A stretch of DNA of 64,000 bases from Flagellimonas beolgyonensis (GCF_003992615.1 NZ_RZMY01000018.1:161919-225918); one strand, 5' to 3'; numbered from the stretch's first letter, positions 25,460 through 35,679 are shown. Notes: generated from the letters alone by a model not told the origin. Translations and numbers: made by a program.

Positions 25460-26223
25460 CCTTTTGCGTTCAAGTGTCCGTGGTGTTGTTCCCGTAAACA
25501 GGCCACGGCCGCTCCTATAATTCCGGCGTGGTTCATCAGTTCGGCTTTCACCACTTTGGTCTCTATGGTGATCAAGTGACTGAATTCCTCCCATTTTTTG
25601 GACGTACCGCCACCTACAATGATCAAGTCGGGACTAACGATCAATTCCACATAATGCAGGAACTTATTGAACCGTTTGCCCCATTTTTCTAGAGTTAGAT
25701 TTTCACGGTCTTTGGCCGAAGCTGCAGCCCATTTTTCAATCTTGTTGTATTTCTTGTATGGAATCTGACCCAGTTCAAAGTTGGGGATGAGCACCCCATT
25801 AAAAAAGGCACCACTGCCCAAACCGGTTCCAATGGTGATCATGATCACCAATCCTGTCTGTCCCTTGCCAACACCATAGTTCATGGAGGCATATCCTGCT
25901 GCATCGGCATCATTCAGCACAGTGAACTCCTGACCGGTATGCTCCGTGAACAATTCGTCGATATTGACACCTACCCAACTGCGATGTAAATTACCGGCAG
26001 AAAGACAAACTCCGTTTTTTACAATGGAAGGAAATCCACAGCCAACCGGGCCTTTGTAGTTGAAGTGTTCCACAATTTGTGCAACAACTTTGGCCATGTC
26101 TTCCGGCTTTCTCGATTTTGGGGTTGCTACTCTAAAGCGTTCGGTTAGCATTTCACCGGTTTCGGCGTTAACCAAGGCGCCTTTTATGCCAGAGCCGCCA
26201 ATATCGATACCAAGAATTTCCAT
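25456..26223 (-). CDS. ROK-family polyphosphate glucokinase-like kinase
   Basis: The 255-residue protein has the ATP/polyphosphate phosphate-1 loop [15 protein letters not shown] at residues 4-18, the catalytic Asp in [10 protein letters not shown] near 103, and [15 protein letters not shown] (phosphate-2) near 133. These fit the polyphosphate glucokinase (PPGK) subgroup, which phosphorylates glucose to glucose-6-phosphate with polyphosphate or ATP. The usual CxCGxxGC zinc motif of other ROK kinases is absent, as is normal for PPGK. The phosphate donor cannot be decided from sequence. The gene is a single unit convergent with typA. Confidence 0.85.
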   Translation of the reverse strand: MEILGIDIGGSGIKGALVNAETGEMLTERFRVATPKSRKPEDMAKVVAQIVEHFNYKGPVGCGFPSIVKNGVCLSAGNLHRSWVGVNIDELFTEHTGQEFTVLNDADAAGYASMNYGVGKGQTGLVIMITIGTGLGSGAFFNGVLIPNFELGQIPYKKYNKIEKWAAASAKDRENLTLEKWGKRFNKFLHYVELIVSPDLIIVGGGTSKKWEEFSHLITIETKVVKAELMNHAGIIGAAVACLREQHHGHLNAKG

Positions 26224-26313
26224 ATTTGGAGTTGTAGATTAGTTAGACAAAGAAACAAAAACTTTTGTTGCTTTAATAATGCGGGTTCTCAAGGTTCGGA
26301 GATCGTCCAATTT

Positions 26314-26997
26314 CTAGACTGCTTTCTGGATGACCTCAAAAACTTTGCTGCCATCACATTTTAAGGTTTTGTGCGGATATTTCAAAATCAGGGCATAATC
26401 GTGCGTGGCCATGATGATGGTACGCCCATTTTGATTGATGTCCTGCAGCACTTTCATAACCTCCACACTGGTCTGGGGATCTAGGTTTCCCGTGGGCTCG
26501 TCCGCCAAGATCAATTCGGGATCATTCAGCAGGGCCCGGGCTATGGCAATACGCTGCTGTTCACCTCCGGATAGTTCGTGGGGAAATTTAAAGCCTTTGG
26601 TTTTCATGCCCACTTTATTCAGGACCTCATCAATTTTATCATCCATTTTTTTTGAATCGGTCCACCCGGTGGCCTTCAATACAAAACGGAGGTTGTTGTT
26701 CACGTTCCGGTCCGGCAATAGTTTAAAATCCTGAAAAACAATGCCCAGTTTTCTGCGCAGGAAGGGAATGTCCTTTTCTTTTAGGGTTTTCAGGTTAAAA
26801 TTGACCACTTGTCCCGTACCTTGTTTGAGCGGTAAATCGGCATACAGGGTTTTCATAAAACTACTTTTACCACTGCCCGTTTTGCCGATTACATAGACGA
26901 ATTCCCCTTTTTTCACTTCAAGGTCGATATGGTTCAATACCAAGTTCTCGTTTTGAAATACGGCTACATCTTCTAATTTTACTACGGTCTCGGGCAT
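26314..26997 (-). CDS. ftsE: Cell division ABC ATPase FtsE
   Basis: The 227-residue nucleotide-binding protein has Walker A GKTGSGKS near residue 37, a Q-loop in [12 protein letters not shown] (the FtsE-typical FQDFKLL), the signature LSGGEQQR near 142, Walker [13 protein letters not shown] and the switch His in ATHD. FtsE works with FtsX to control peptidoglycan hydrolases at the septum. FtsX is not next to it here, which is common in Bacteroidota. It is divergent from the TPR gene. Confidence 0.88.
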   Translation of the reverse strand: MPETVVKLEDVAVFQNENLVLNHIDLEVKKGEFVYVIGKTGSGKSSFMKTLYADLPLKQGTGQVVNFNLKTLKEKDIPFLRRKLGIVFQDFKLLPDRNVNNNLRFVLKATGWTDSKKMDDKIDEVLNKVGMKTKGFKFPHELSGGEQQRIAIARALLNDPELILADEPTGNLDPQTSVEVMKVLQDINQNGRTIIMATHDYALILKYPHKTLKCDGSKVFEVIQKAV

Positions 26998-27144
26998 AAT
27001 TTCGCTTTATATGTGAAAGGTACTAAGTTCTAAAAATATTCTCGATGGTGAATCCATCATTTTTTTACAACTTTATCATCAAATATACTTTGGCCTAAAT
27101 TTTGACGTTATGGTTAAAGTCAATCGAGAACAGCGTAGAACACT

Positions 27145-30100
27145 ATGAATCGAAAAAACCTCCTTTGTATTCCCATTTTCCTGGGATCTTTTTTTATACT
27201 TTCTGCACAGGAAACTGAAATTTACACCCACAGCAACAAGGATTACCAAGATGCTCTGGCATTGTATAACAGTGAACAGTACCAGGCTGCCCAGGCCATT
27301 TTTGAGAAAGTAAAATCCGAAACCAACGATTACGAGACCGAGGCCAACAGTGCCTATTATGCCGCCAACGCCGCCATCCGTTTGAACCAACGTGGGGCCG
27401 ATAAAATGATGGAGGATTTTGTGGAACGATACCCAACCTCCACCAAGCGCAATTCGGCATTTTTGGATGTGGCCGATTACTATTTTGAAACGGGGAAATA
27501 CCCGTATGCCCTAAAATGGTACAAAAAAGTGGATGAATCATCGATGGCCTACGGCGACAGGGACCGATTTAATTTTAACAATGGGTATGCCCTGTATGCT
27601 TCCAAAAAACCAAAAGAGGCCGAACGCTACCTGAGCAAGGTGACCACTTCCCAAAAATATGGCTCACAAGCCAAATATTATTTGGGCTACATCGCGTATG
27701 AGCAGGACGATTATACGGAAGCCAGTGCGCGTTTCGATCAAATCACCGATCCGGAATTGCTCAACGAAAAACTGTCCTATTACCAGGCCGATCTCAACTT
27801 CAAGCTGGGCAAATTTGATGAGGCCATCGATATGGCCAAAAAGCAATTGCCGAAATCCAATCGGGAAGAAGTCTCCGAACTCAACAAGATCATTGGGGAG
27901 AGCTTTTTCAACCTAAAACAATACGGCGAAGCCATTCCCTACTTGGAAAAGTATAGGGGTAAACGTGGCAAATGGAGCAATACCGATTACTATTTGTTGG
28001 GGTACAGCCATTATCAATTGGGGGATTACCCAAGTGCGATCCAACAATTCAACAAAATTATTGGAGGAGACAACGCCGTGGCACAAAATGCCTATTACCA
28101 TTTGGCAGAGTGTTATTTGAAGTTGGACAAAAAGTCCGAGGCGCTCAATGCCTTTCGGAATGCCTCACAAATGGAATACAGTGCGGATATCCAAAAAGAT
28201 GCATGGCTCAATTACGCCCGTTTGAGCTATGAAGTCGGCAATGCATACGAGCCTGTACCACAAGTGCTCGCCGCCTATTTGGAAAAATATCCAAAGGATG
28301 AACACCAACTGGAGATCCAAGAGCTTTTGGTGGATTCCTACATCACCTCCCGCAATTTTGAAGGCGCTATGAAACTGTTGGAGGAAAACAAAAACTATGC
28401 AAGTAAGGAAACCTATCAAAAAGTCGCCTATTACCGGGGGGTTGAACTTTTTATCGATGGTGATTATGAAGGTGCATTGGAACGCTTTTCCAAATCCCTG
28501 AAAAGTGCCGACAATGCCAATTTTGAGGCTCGAGCCTTGTATTGGAAGGCAGAATCGGCCTATCGTCTAAACCGTTTTGAGGAAGCATTGGTAGATTTGG
28601 TAAAGTTCCAAGGCATGCCTGCAGCTAGATCACTTGAAGAATATGATCAGCTGGATTACAATTTGGGGTATTGCTATTTCAAATTAAAGGATTATAACAA
28701 TGCAGTGTCCTATTTCAAAAATGTGGTCAATTCCAGCAAGTTGGATGAGGCGCGCAAAACCGATGGGTATCTGCGTTTGGGCGATAGTTATTTTGTGACC
28801 AGCTCCTATCAATTGGCCATGAAGGCCTATGACAATGCCTCCAAGGTAAACGGACCCGAACGGGACTACGCCGCGTTCCAAAAAACGTTGTGCAGTGGAT
28901 TTTTGGGCAACAATTCGTCCAAAATTGAGGGGCTGAACGATTTCTTGACCTATTTCCCCAAATCCTCATTGCGGGACGATGCCCTGTTCGAACTGGGGAA
29001 TACCTATATCGCCAATAATCAGGAAAGTTCAGGATTGGAGGCCTATGATCGATTGGTGGATGAATTTTCAAAGAGCAAGTTTGCCCCGAGGGGATTGCTC
29101 CGGGCTGGACTGGTCCATTACAATGCCAGTAGAAACCAGCAGGCTTTGGACAAATTGAAGGAAGTGGTTCAGAAATACCCGAATACCCAAGAAGCAAAGC
29201 AAGCGGTTGCCACTGCCAAATTGGTCTATGTGGATGAAGGTAGGGTAAGTGAATATGCCGCTTGGGCCAGAAACCTGGATTTTGTGGAAGTCACCGATGC
29301 CGAACTGGACAATGCCAGTTTTGAGGCTGCCGAAAGAAAACAGTTGGAGGGAAAAACCGATGCCGCCATTCGGGGCTATGAGGATTATCTCAAGGAATTC
29401 CCCAACGGATTGCATGCGATTAACGTGAATTTCGCTTTGGCACAGCTCTATTTTGCCAATGGTCAAAAAGACCAGGCTTTGCCACGATACAAAGCGGTTG
29501 CCGACAGTGGCAATGGGGAGTATACGGAACAGGCGTTGACCCGTGTTTGCGAGATCTATGTGGAAAAACAAAACTACAATGCCGCGATTCCGTATTTGAA
29601 ACAATTGGAAAGCTCGGCTGAAATTATCGAGAACAAAACTTTTGCGCAGTCCAATTTAATGAAAGGCTATTACGGTCAAAAAGATTACGGGCAAACCATT
29701 GCCTATGCGGAAAAAGTGCTGGGCGCACCAAAATTGGATGATCGCATCAAGAGTGATGCACAGATCATGATTGCAAGGTCCGCCATTGCCACCAATAATG
29801 AAAGCTTGGCCAAAACAGCCTATCTGGTCGTAAAGAAAATTGCAACCGGGGAGTTGGCCGCAGAAGCGTGGTATTACGACGCTTATTTTAAAAATAAGGA
29901 AGGCAATTTTGAGGCTTCCAACGAGGCGGTCCAAAAGTTGGCCAAGGATTATGCCGGCTACAAGGAATGGGCGGGCAAAGGCCTGGTGATCATGGCCAAA
30001 AACTTCTACAATTTGGGGGACGCCTTCCAAGCCACCTACATTTTGGAAAGTGTGATTACCAATTTTGCCGAGTTTGATGAGATTGTGGTGGATGCTAAAG

Positions 30101-30168
30101 CTGAATTGGCCCAGATCAAGGCCAAGGAAGCCGAAAGCAACTCATCCGTGGACCCCAACGAAAACTAA
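27145..30168 (+). CDS. Large periplasmic tetratricopeptide-repeat protein (1007 aa)
   Basis: A signal peptide (MNRKNLLCIPIFLGSFFILSAQ) is followed by near-continuous TPR-like helical pairs over the whole chain, recognisable by repeated A-x-x-x-Y/F and P spacing (for example ALALYNSEQYQAAQAIFEKV near residue 32, YYLGYSHYQLGDYPSAIQQF near 281, and ALFELGNTYIANNQESSGLEAY near 612). I count well over fifteen repeats by eye. A charged C-terminus (KAKEAESNSS) ends the protein. The next gene, 12 bp on, encodes an outer-membrane barrel, so the TPR protein is likely its periplasmic partner or scaffold. The function is not known. Confidence 0.85.
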   Translation: MNRKNLLCIPIFLGSFFILSAQETEIYTHSNKDYQDALALYNSEQYQAAQAIFEKVKSETNDYETEANSAYYAANAAIRLNQRGADKMMEDFVERYPTSTKRNSAFLDVADYYFETGKYPYALKWYKKVDESSMAYGDRDRFNFNNGYALYASKKPKEAERYLSKVTTSQKYGSQAKYYLGYIAYEQDDYTEASARFDQITDPELLNEKLSYYQADLNFKLGKFDEAIDMAKKQLPKSNREEVSELNKIIGESFFNLKQYGEAIPYLEKYRGKRGKWSNTDYYLLGYSHYQLGDYPSAIQQFNKIIGGDNAVAQNAYYHLAECYLKLDKKSEALNAFRNASQMEYSADIQKDAWLNYARLSYEVGNAYEPVPQVLAAYLEKYPKDEHQLEIQELLVDSYITSRNFEGAMKLLEENKNYASKETYQKVAYYRGVELFIDGDYEGALERFSKSLKSADNANFEARALYWKAESAYRLNRFEEALVDLVKFQGMPAARSLEEYDQLDYNLGYCYFKLKDYNNAVSYFKNVVNSSKLDEARKTDGYLRLGDSYFVTSSYQLAMKAYDNASKVNGPERDYAAFQKTLCSGFLGNNSSKIEGLNDFLTYFPKSSLRDDALFELGNTYIANNQESSGLEAYDRLVDEFSKSKFAPRGLLRAGLVHYNASRNQQALDKLKEVVQKYPNTQEAKQAVATAKLVYVDEGRVSEYAAWARNLDFVEVTDAELDNASFEAAERKQLEGKTDAAIRGYEDYLKEFPNGLHAINVNFALAQLYFANGQKDQALPRYKAVADSGNGEYTEQALTRVCEIYVEKQNYNAAIPYLKQLESSAEIIENKTFAQSNLMKGYYGQKDYGQTIAYAEKVLGAPKLDDRIKSDAQIMIARSAIATNNESLAKTAYLVVKKIATGELAAEAWYYDAYFKNKEGNFEASNEAVQKLAKDYAGYKEWAGKGLVIMAKNFYNLGDAFQATYILESVITNFAEFDEIVVDAKAELAQIKAKEAESNSSVDPNEN

Positions 30169-30180
30169 ACGAGACACAGC

Positions 30181-31932
30181 ATGCAAAAGAGAACCTATAT
30201 ATTTTCATTACTTTTTTTGAGCCTTTGTGGAGTGGTTATCGCCCAGGAAAAGGATAACATTGGTACGGAAACGGTAACGGTTGTAAAACCGTATTCCCCT
30301 ACCGTTTCGGATGCCTTCAAGATCAAATCCGCTCCAAGCCTCAACGATTCCATTGTGCTGCAAAAAAAGAAAATTGATTACAGCATATTTTCAGTACCCG
30401 TCGCATCAACCTTTACTCCCGCAAAGGGCAAGGCATCCACGGTAAAGAAAACCCCGCCGCCCACGTTGTACAATTCCTATGCCTCCGTGGGGCTCGGTAA
30501 TTTCAACAATGCCTTGGTGGATTTCTATACCAGCAGGGAATTTAATCGGGGCGAAGACCTGTTGGATTTTGGCCTTACCCATAATTCATCTCGGGGCGAT
30601 TTGGATTCCACACCCTTGGATACGGATTTCTACAATACCAAATTTGATGCTTCGTATGCCAAAAAGGACCGCTATATGGATTGGGGGGCAAGTATTGGTT
30701 TGCAACACCAACTCTATAATTGGTATGGCATTGAAAATGGGGCATTCAGTGACGATTTGGTAGCGGCCATGGATGAGACCCAAAACTATTTCAATGCAGA
30801 GGCCAAAGCACATATGCAAATGGAGGATTCCTATTTCAAAAAAGGGAATATTTTGTTGAGACGCTTTTGGGATGCCACGGAATCTGCAGAGAACCGTGTG
30901 GTGATCAACCCAACTTTGGAGTTGCCCATTACCGAGGAACTGATCACCATTTCTGCCAAATTGGATTATGTGGGCGGTACTTTTAAAAATGCCTCCTTGA
31001 ACAGCACCACCAACACAGGCGAGATAAATTACAGTCATTTTCAAGCGGGGGTGTCGCCCAGTTTATTGATTTTGCGTGATGATTTGACCTTAAATCTGGG
31101 GGCCAATTTTGTATATGGCATGGATACCGAGAACAGCGATAGCGACTTCTATATTTATCCGGCCGTTACCGCTTCCTACCGTGTCATGGAAGATAATGTG
31201 ATCGCCTACGGAGGGATAGAAGGGCAGTTGAAGCAAAACTCCTATCACGATTTTGTGGATGAAAACCCTTATGTATCTCCAACCTTGGCCATTTTACCAA
31301 CCGATCAACAATACGAAGGATATGTTGGGCTAAAAGGGCAGTTGACTTCCAATATTGGGTACAACCTGAAAGGGTCCTATATGGCCGAAAACCGAAAGCC
31401 GCTATTTTATTTAAATCCACTCAATACGTTCAGGGATGATGAGAAAAGCTATTTCTATGGCAATTCCTTCCAAGTGTTTTATGATGATGTGAAAACCTTG
31501 GGACTGTTTGGTGAAATCAATGTGGATGTGAACAGAAACTTCACGCTGGGCATCAATGCCGAATTCTATGATTACGATACCGAAACCGATAACCCTGCCT
31601 GGAATTTACCCTCCATTAAAGGATCTTTGTTCATGGATTACCAAATTGGGGAGCAATGGTTCATGGGGGCCAACCTGTTCTATGTTGGGGAGCGTGATGA
31701 TTTGATGGCCGAAGCGGTGCTCAACGGTCAACCTTCCGATTTTCCAGCCATGGTGGTGACCTTGGATGGTTATTTCGATGCCAATGCGCATTTGGGGTAT
31801 CGCTTTAACGAACAGCTTTCCATTTTTGTAAAGGCATCCAACATAGCCAATAACAATTACCAACGATGGGCCAATTTTAGGGTACAAGGTTTCCAGGCGC
31901 TGGCCGGAGTATCGTATAAGTTTGACTTCTAA
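30181..31932 (+). CDS. Outer-membrane beta-barrel protein, TonB-receptor-like but without plug
   Basis: The 583-residue protein has a signal peptide (residues 1-21) and a short N-terminal stretch ETVTVVKPYSPTVSDAFKIK (about residues 29-48), whose first part resembles a TonB box. A linker rich in Lys, Pro and Thr follows, then a barrel of many aromatic-flanked strands from about residue 95 (YNSYASVGLGNFNNALVDFY) to the end (FQALAGVSYKFDF, with aromatic C-terminal residue). No plug-domain motifs occur between box and barrel, and the chain is short for a 22-strand receptor. Databases usually call such proteins TonB-dependent receptors. It is coupled to the TPR gene upstream. Confidence 0.8.
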   Translation: MQKRTYIFSLLFLSLCGVVIAQEKDNIGTETVTVVKPYSPTVSDAFKIKSAPSLNDSIVLQKKKIDYSIFSVPVASTFTPAKGKASTVKKTPPPTLYNSYASVGLGNFNNALVDFYTSREFNRGEDLLDFGLTHNSSRGDLDSTPLDTDFYNTKFDASYAKKDRYMDWGASIGLQHQLYNWYGIENGAFSDDLVAAMDETQNYFNAEAKAHMQMEDSYFKKGNILLRRFWDATESAENRVVINPTLELPITEELITISAKLDYVGGTFKNASLNSTTNTGEINYSHFQAGVSPSLLILRDDLTLNLGANFVYGMDTENSDSDFYIYPAVTASYRVMEDNVIAYGGIEGQLKQNSYHDFVDENPYVSPTLAILPTDQQYEGYVGLKGQLTSNIGYNLKGSYMAENRKPLFYLNPLNTFRDDEKSYFYGNSFQVFYDDVKTLGLFGEINVDVNRNFTLGINAEFYDYDTETDNPAWNLPSIKGSLFMDYQIGEQWFMGANLFYVGERDDLMAEAVLNGQPSDFPAMVVTLDGYFDANAHLGYRFNEQLSIFVKASNIANNNYQRWANFRVQGFQALAGVSYKFDF

Positions 31933-32032
31933 CTTGTAGGATTTTACGCAATAATTTGTTGAAATTGGCGTTTTAACAGTTCCGTCAATACACTGGCAAT
32001 GATGAATTTGGCAGTGGAATATATCGGAAACC

Positions 32033-33115
32033 ATGCCGTTTCGACTGCAAAACATATGGCCCCAAATCGTACTCGTTTTGACCTTTTCTTTTTCCTACTC
32101 GCAAAATTTGGTCAAAAACGGGGGCTTCGAGGAATTTGTATCCTGCCCCGTAAAAATGAGTAACCTGAACCGCGATGCGGAATACTGGAGTGCTCCCACT
32201 TTGGGCACTACCGATTATTTCAACGAGTGCAGTAGGACCAAATTGGGCATCCCCCTAAATTTTAAAGGAAAACAAGAGGCTTACGAAGGCAGTGCCTATG
32301 CCGGACTGTATTTGTATGCACCCAAGGATTATCGGGAATATATTCAAGTACCCCTCACGGAAACCCTGGAAAAAGGCAGTCGCTACCGATTGACCTTGTT
32401 CTTGAGCCTTTCTGAAAAATCGGATGGTGCGGTAAAGGATATGGGGGCTGTCTTTGCCGAAAAACCCATGTCCATCCATACCAAACGGCATTTGGCGCAG
32501 GGCATGCTTTCCGTGGAAGTTGTAGAGACCACCCCGATCAAATTGTTTCCGGCCAATGACTTTTATGACGATAAGCAAAAATGGATGGAACTCACTTTTG
32601 ATTTTGTGGGCAAAGGGTTCGAAAAACATCTGATCTTAGGCAATTTCAAGAGCAATGCCGCCACAGCATTTGATGGTCCCAATACAACCGAAGGCTATTC
32701 GTACTATTATGTGGATGATATTTCGTTGGTTTATTTGGGTCCGGAGTACAAGCCCAATGAGGTGTATGTACTGGATCATGTCAATTTCAATTTTGATAAG
32801 TTTGATCTGCAACCGAAGGCCAAGCAAAGCTTGCGGGATGTGTATGACTATCTGAAGAAAAATCCAAACCTTAAGGTTTCTATTTCTGGTCATACCGATG
32901 ACATGGGTTCGGATGAATACAACAACGTGCTTTCCAGGGAACGGGCCAAAACGGTCGCCAATTACTTAATGGCCCTGGGATTGGAAAAAAAACGCATTTC
33001 TTCCAAGGGATATGGATACAAAAATCCTTTGGACACCACTCAGACCGAGGAGGCCCGTCGACTCAACCGCAGGGTGGAATTTGTGATGACAGAGTTTGAG
33101 GATGAAAACCCCTGA
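32033..33115 (+). CDS. OmpA-family protein with N-terminal carbohydrate-binding-like domain
   Basis: A signal peptide (about residues 1-24, ending FSYS) leads into a jelly-roll-like domain beginning NLVKNGGFEEF and running to about residue 235. It has the Bacteroidota pattern of paired Cys (SCP and NECS) and aromatic strands, and is followed by an OmpA/MotB peptidoglycan-binding domain (about 245-355: VNFNFDKFDLQPKAK, ISGHTDDMGSDEYNNVLSRERA, RRLNRRVEF). The Asp and Arg that clasp meso-diaminopimelate are present. It likely anchors the envelope to peptidoglycan while the first domain binds a sugar or protein. It is a separate unit 100 bp after the barrel gene. Confidence 0.85.
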   Translation: MPFRLQNIWPQIVLVLTFSFSYSQNLVKNGGFEEFVSCPVKMSNLNRDAEYWSAPTLGTTDYFNECSRTKLGIPLNFKGKQEAYEGSAYAGLYLYAPKDYREYIQVPLTETLEKGSRYRLTLFLSLSEKSDGAVKDMGAVFAEKPMSIHTKRHLAQGMLSVEVVETTPIKLFPANDFYDDKQKWMELTFDFVGKGFEKHLILGNFKSNAATAFDGPNTTEGYSYYYVDDISLVYLGPEYKPNEVYVLDHVNFNFDKFDLQPKAKQSLRDVYDYLKKNPNLKVSISGHTDDMGSDEYNNVLSRERAKTVANYLMALGLEKKRISSKGYGYKNPLDTTQTEEARRLNRRVEFVMTEFEDENP

Positions 33116-33159
33116 ACATTGCAATGCATTTTCTATTTTTGGGAAAACCATCTCCTAAA

Positions 33160-34779
33160 ATGAAAAAGCTACTCTTAGTATTAATTGCCCCTCTTTTTAT
33201 AGCTTGTACTCCCAAAGAAGAGGTAGACCTTATTGTTTTTAATGCCGATATCTACACGGTGGATGCCAATTTTTCCAAGGCCTCGGCCGTTGCCATTAAA
33301 GATGGGAAGTTTGTCGCCGTGGGCAGTTCAGAGGAAATTGCTGAAAAATACAATGCAGCCGAACAATTCGATGCCCAGGGCAAGACCATGGTGCCAGGTT
33401 TGATTGATGCCCATTGCCATTTTTATGGTTTGGGATTGAACCAACAAGTTGTAGATCTGGTGGGCACAACCAGTTTTGATGAAATTGTGGATAGAGTGGT
33501 CGCCTTTCAAAAAGAACGCCCTTCCAATTTTATTCGCGGTAGGGGATGGGATCAAAACGATTGGGAGGCAAAGGAATTCCCCACCAAGGATAAACTCGAT
33601 GAACTTTTTCCCGATATCCCTGTTGCTTTGGAGCGTGTCGATGGACATGCGTATTTGGTGAACCAAAAAGCTTTGGATTTGGCAGGCATTACGGATGAAA
33701 CCCAAGTAGATGGTGGTGCGATTGTGAAGAAGGATGGAAAAATTACGGGTGTTTTGGTGGATAATCCGATGAGCTTGGTCGATGCAGTAATGCCACAGCC
33801 CACAAAGGAGCAACAAATACAGGCATTGAAAGATGCAGAACGCATCAGTTTGGATTACGGATTGACAACCGTGAACGACGCTGGCCTGGCCAGGGAAACC
33901 ATCGAATTGATCGATAGTTTGCAACAAGCAGGGGAACTGTCCATCCGTGTCTATGCGATGGTGGCCAACTATCCTGAAAACCTCGATTACTTTTTAAACA
34001 AGGGCATCATTAAGACCGATGGATTGAATGTGCGTTCGGTAAAGGTGTACGGTGATGGTGCTTTGGGTTCCCGTGGTGCGGCACTAAAAGAACCGTATTC
34101 CGATCAGCCGGGCCATTTTGGGGCCATGGTAACTCCCGTGGATCAGATTGGGGCATTGGCCGAGCGTATTGCAGCCTCAGAGTATCAAATGAACACCCAC
34201 GCCATTGGTGATTCTGCCAATGTGGTGGTGTTGAGGGCCTACGAAAAGGCTTTGGCAGGGAAGGAAGACAGAAGATGGAAGGTGGAACATGCCCAAGTGA
34301 TTGCACCCCAAGATTTCGATTATTTCAAAAATGGCATTATCCCCTCGGTGCAGCCTACCCATGCCACCAGTGATATGTACTGGGCAGGGGACCGATTGGG
34401 TCCGGATAGGGTAAAAGGGGCCTACGCCTTCAAAGATTTGCTGAACCAAGCGGGAATGGTGGCCTTGGGCACTGATTTTCCTGTGGAGCAGGTGAGTCCG
34501 TTTCTAACGTTTTATGCCGCCGTGGCCCGTCAGGATCTGGACCGTTATCCCGAAGGAGGTTACCAAATGGAAAATGCCCTCACCCGGGAAGAGACGTTGA
34601 AGGGAATGACAATCTGGGCAGCCTATTCCAATTTTGAGGAAGAGGAGAAGGGCAGTATTGAACCCGGGAAGTTGGCCGATTTTGTGTTGCTAAGTGAGGA
34701 TATTATGACCATGCCCATAGAAGAGGTGCCCAACCTAAAAGCAGAAAAAGTATATGTTGGCGGGAAAGAAATGAAATAA
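33160..34779 (+). CDS. Lipoprotein metal-dependent amidohydrolase (YtcJ-like)
   Basis: Start ATG 33160-33162 gives 539 residues beginning with a lipoprotein signal (MKKLLLVLIAPLFIAC, Cys16). The earlier ATG at 33124 adds a non-signal extension and is not preferred. The amidohydrolase_3 (YtcJ) motifs are present: VPGLIDAHCHFYG for the first metal site near residue 80, KVYGDGALGSRGA with the bridging region, NTHAIGDSAN, HAQVI, and LGTDFPVEQVSPF for the last Asp. It is therefore a periplasmic or surface-tethered hydrolase of an amide or cyclic amide. The substrate is unknown. It follows the OmpA-family gene by 44 bp. Confidence 0.85.
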   Translation: MKKLLLVLIAPLFIACTPKEEVDLIVFNADIYTVDANFSKASAVAIKDGKFVAVGSSEEIAEKYNAAEQFDAQGKTMVPGLIDAHCHFYGLGLNQQVVDLVGTTSFDEIVDRVVAFQKERPSNFIRGRGWDQNDWEAKEFPTKDKLDELFPDIPVALERVDGHAYLVNQKALDLAGITDETQVDGGAIVKKDGKITGVLVDNPMSLVDAVMPQPTKEQQIQALKDAERISLDYGLTTVNDAGLARETIELIDSLQQAGELSIRVYAMVANYPENLDYFLNKGIIKTDGLNVRSVKVYGDGALGSRGAALKEPYSDQPGHFGAMVTPVDQIGALAERIAASEYQMNTHAIGDSANVVVLRAYEKALAGKEDRRWKVEHAQVIAPQDFDYFKNGIIPSVQPTHATSDMYWAGDRLGPDRVKGAYAFKDLLNQAGMVALGTDFPVEQVSPFLTFYAAVARQDLDRYPEGGYQMENALTREETLKGMTIWAAYSNFEEEEKGSIEPGKLADFVLLSEDIMTMPIEEVPNLKAEKVYVGGKEMK

Positions 34780-34787
34780 GATATTTA

Positions 34788-34811
34788 TGTCATTCTGAAC
34801 GAAGTGAAGAA
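34788..34811. repeat. Dispersed flavobacterial repeat, degenerate copy
   Basis: TGTCATTCTGAACGAAGTGAAGAA sits just after the amidohydrolase gene. It shares CTGA-CGAAGT-GAAG with the repeats at 9058-9079 and 9127-9161 and with a short repeat widespread in Flavobacteriaceae spacers. Confidence 0.5.
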
Positions 34812-34861
34812 ATAAATAAAATCTTTTAGTAGAGGATTCTTTTACCGAATGAACCAATCAT

Positions 34862-34886
34862 AAAAAAAGCCCCTAAAAGGGGCTTT
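34862..34886 (-). terminator. Terminator of the DUF2911 gene
   Basis: AAGCCCC-TAAA-AGGGGCTT hairpin followed on the minus strand by seven T. It may also serve the plus strand, where the T-run is interrupted. Confidence 0.85.
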
Positions 34887-34906
34887 CATATTTCGTGCTA
34901 TTTGGA

Positions 34907-35437
34907 TTAGAAGCTCATGGGTACAGAAACTCGGGTGGTTCCCCAGCCCAACACCATGGCGCCATCATCATCAAAGGCGATAGAAAAGGCCTCCAATTCG
35001 TCACCATCAGAAGAAGCTTTTGCCGTTACGCGGGCCACATCGGCATCGCTATCGTAGGAATAAGCCCCCCATTGATGAAGATTTTTGTTCAAAATAATGG
35101 TCCACTCACCTTCACCGGGTATGGAGAACAAAGAGTAAGTGCCGGCCTTAATGGTTTTTCCACCAACATTGGCATCCTTGTAAAAGGTAATTTCAGTGGC
35201 TTCATTGGCACCGGTTCGCCATACTTTGCCCATAGGGGCTAGCTCATCCAAACTTCTGCCTTTCAATTGTGGTCTGCTGTAAAGCACACGCACAGCTTTA
35301 TCCGTTTCCCGTGAACTGGCAGGGTAGTAAGCAATGTCGGCCGGGCTTTTGTCCAAGCCACTGAATTTTTGTGCATTCGCCTCTTGGGTGAATACGGTAG
35401 CTAGGGTCATAAGTACTAGTAAGGTCAATTTTTTCAT
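34907..35437 (-). CDS. DUF2911 secreted protein
   Basis: The chosen start ATG 35435-35437 gives 176 residues with a clean signal peptide (MKKLTLLVLMTLATVFTQEANAQ). The alternative ATG at 35461 overlaps a perfect -7 element, TAGATTTG (minus strand, 35459-35466), so it cannot lie in the message. DUF2911 marks: a repeated-strand body with VRVLYSRPQLKGR, GKVWRTGANEATEITF, AGTYSLFSIPGEGEWTIILN and a LGWG(T)TRVSVP end. The family is periplasmic and of unknown function, common in Bacteroidota. Confidence 0.87.
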   Translation of the reverse strand: MKKLTLLVLMTLATVFTQEANAQKFSGLDKSPADIAYYPASSRETDKAVRVLYSRPQLKGRSLDELAPMGKVWRTGANEATEITFYKDANVGGKTIKAGTYSLFSIPGEGEWTIILNKNLHQWGAYSYDSDADVARVTAKASSDGDELEAFSIAFDDDGAMVLGWGTTRVSVPMSF

Positions 35438-35458
35438 GATTGCGATTTTAGTTGTTTT

Positions 35459-35466
35459 CAAATCTA
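35459..35466 (-). promoter_or_regulatory. -7 promoter element of the DUF2911 gene
   Basis: TAGATTTG on the minus strand, an exact TAnnTTTG match about 22 bp before the preferred start. It decides the start choice. The rest of the 35462-35679 gap is AT-rich spacer shared with the asnB upstream region. Confidence 0.5.
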
Positions 35467-35679
35467 TAATGAATTTAACAAGTGATTGTTTAAAAAGACG
35501 TTAAAATAGGATAACCTTACAGACCGTTCAAATTTTATCGTTTTTCGGTATATATAATTTTAAAATGACAGTAAAATGGATTTATAAGTTTTTAATTAAT
35601 ATGAAAATGACAAATAAACTTTTATATTAAAACATGTTAGGTCATTTTTGTATCAAAATAGTAATAAAATAAGTTAAAG

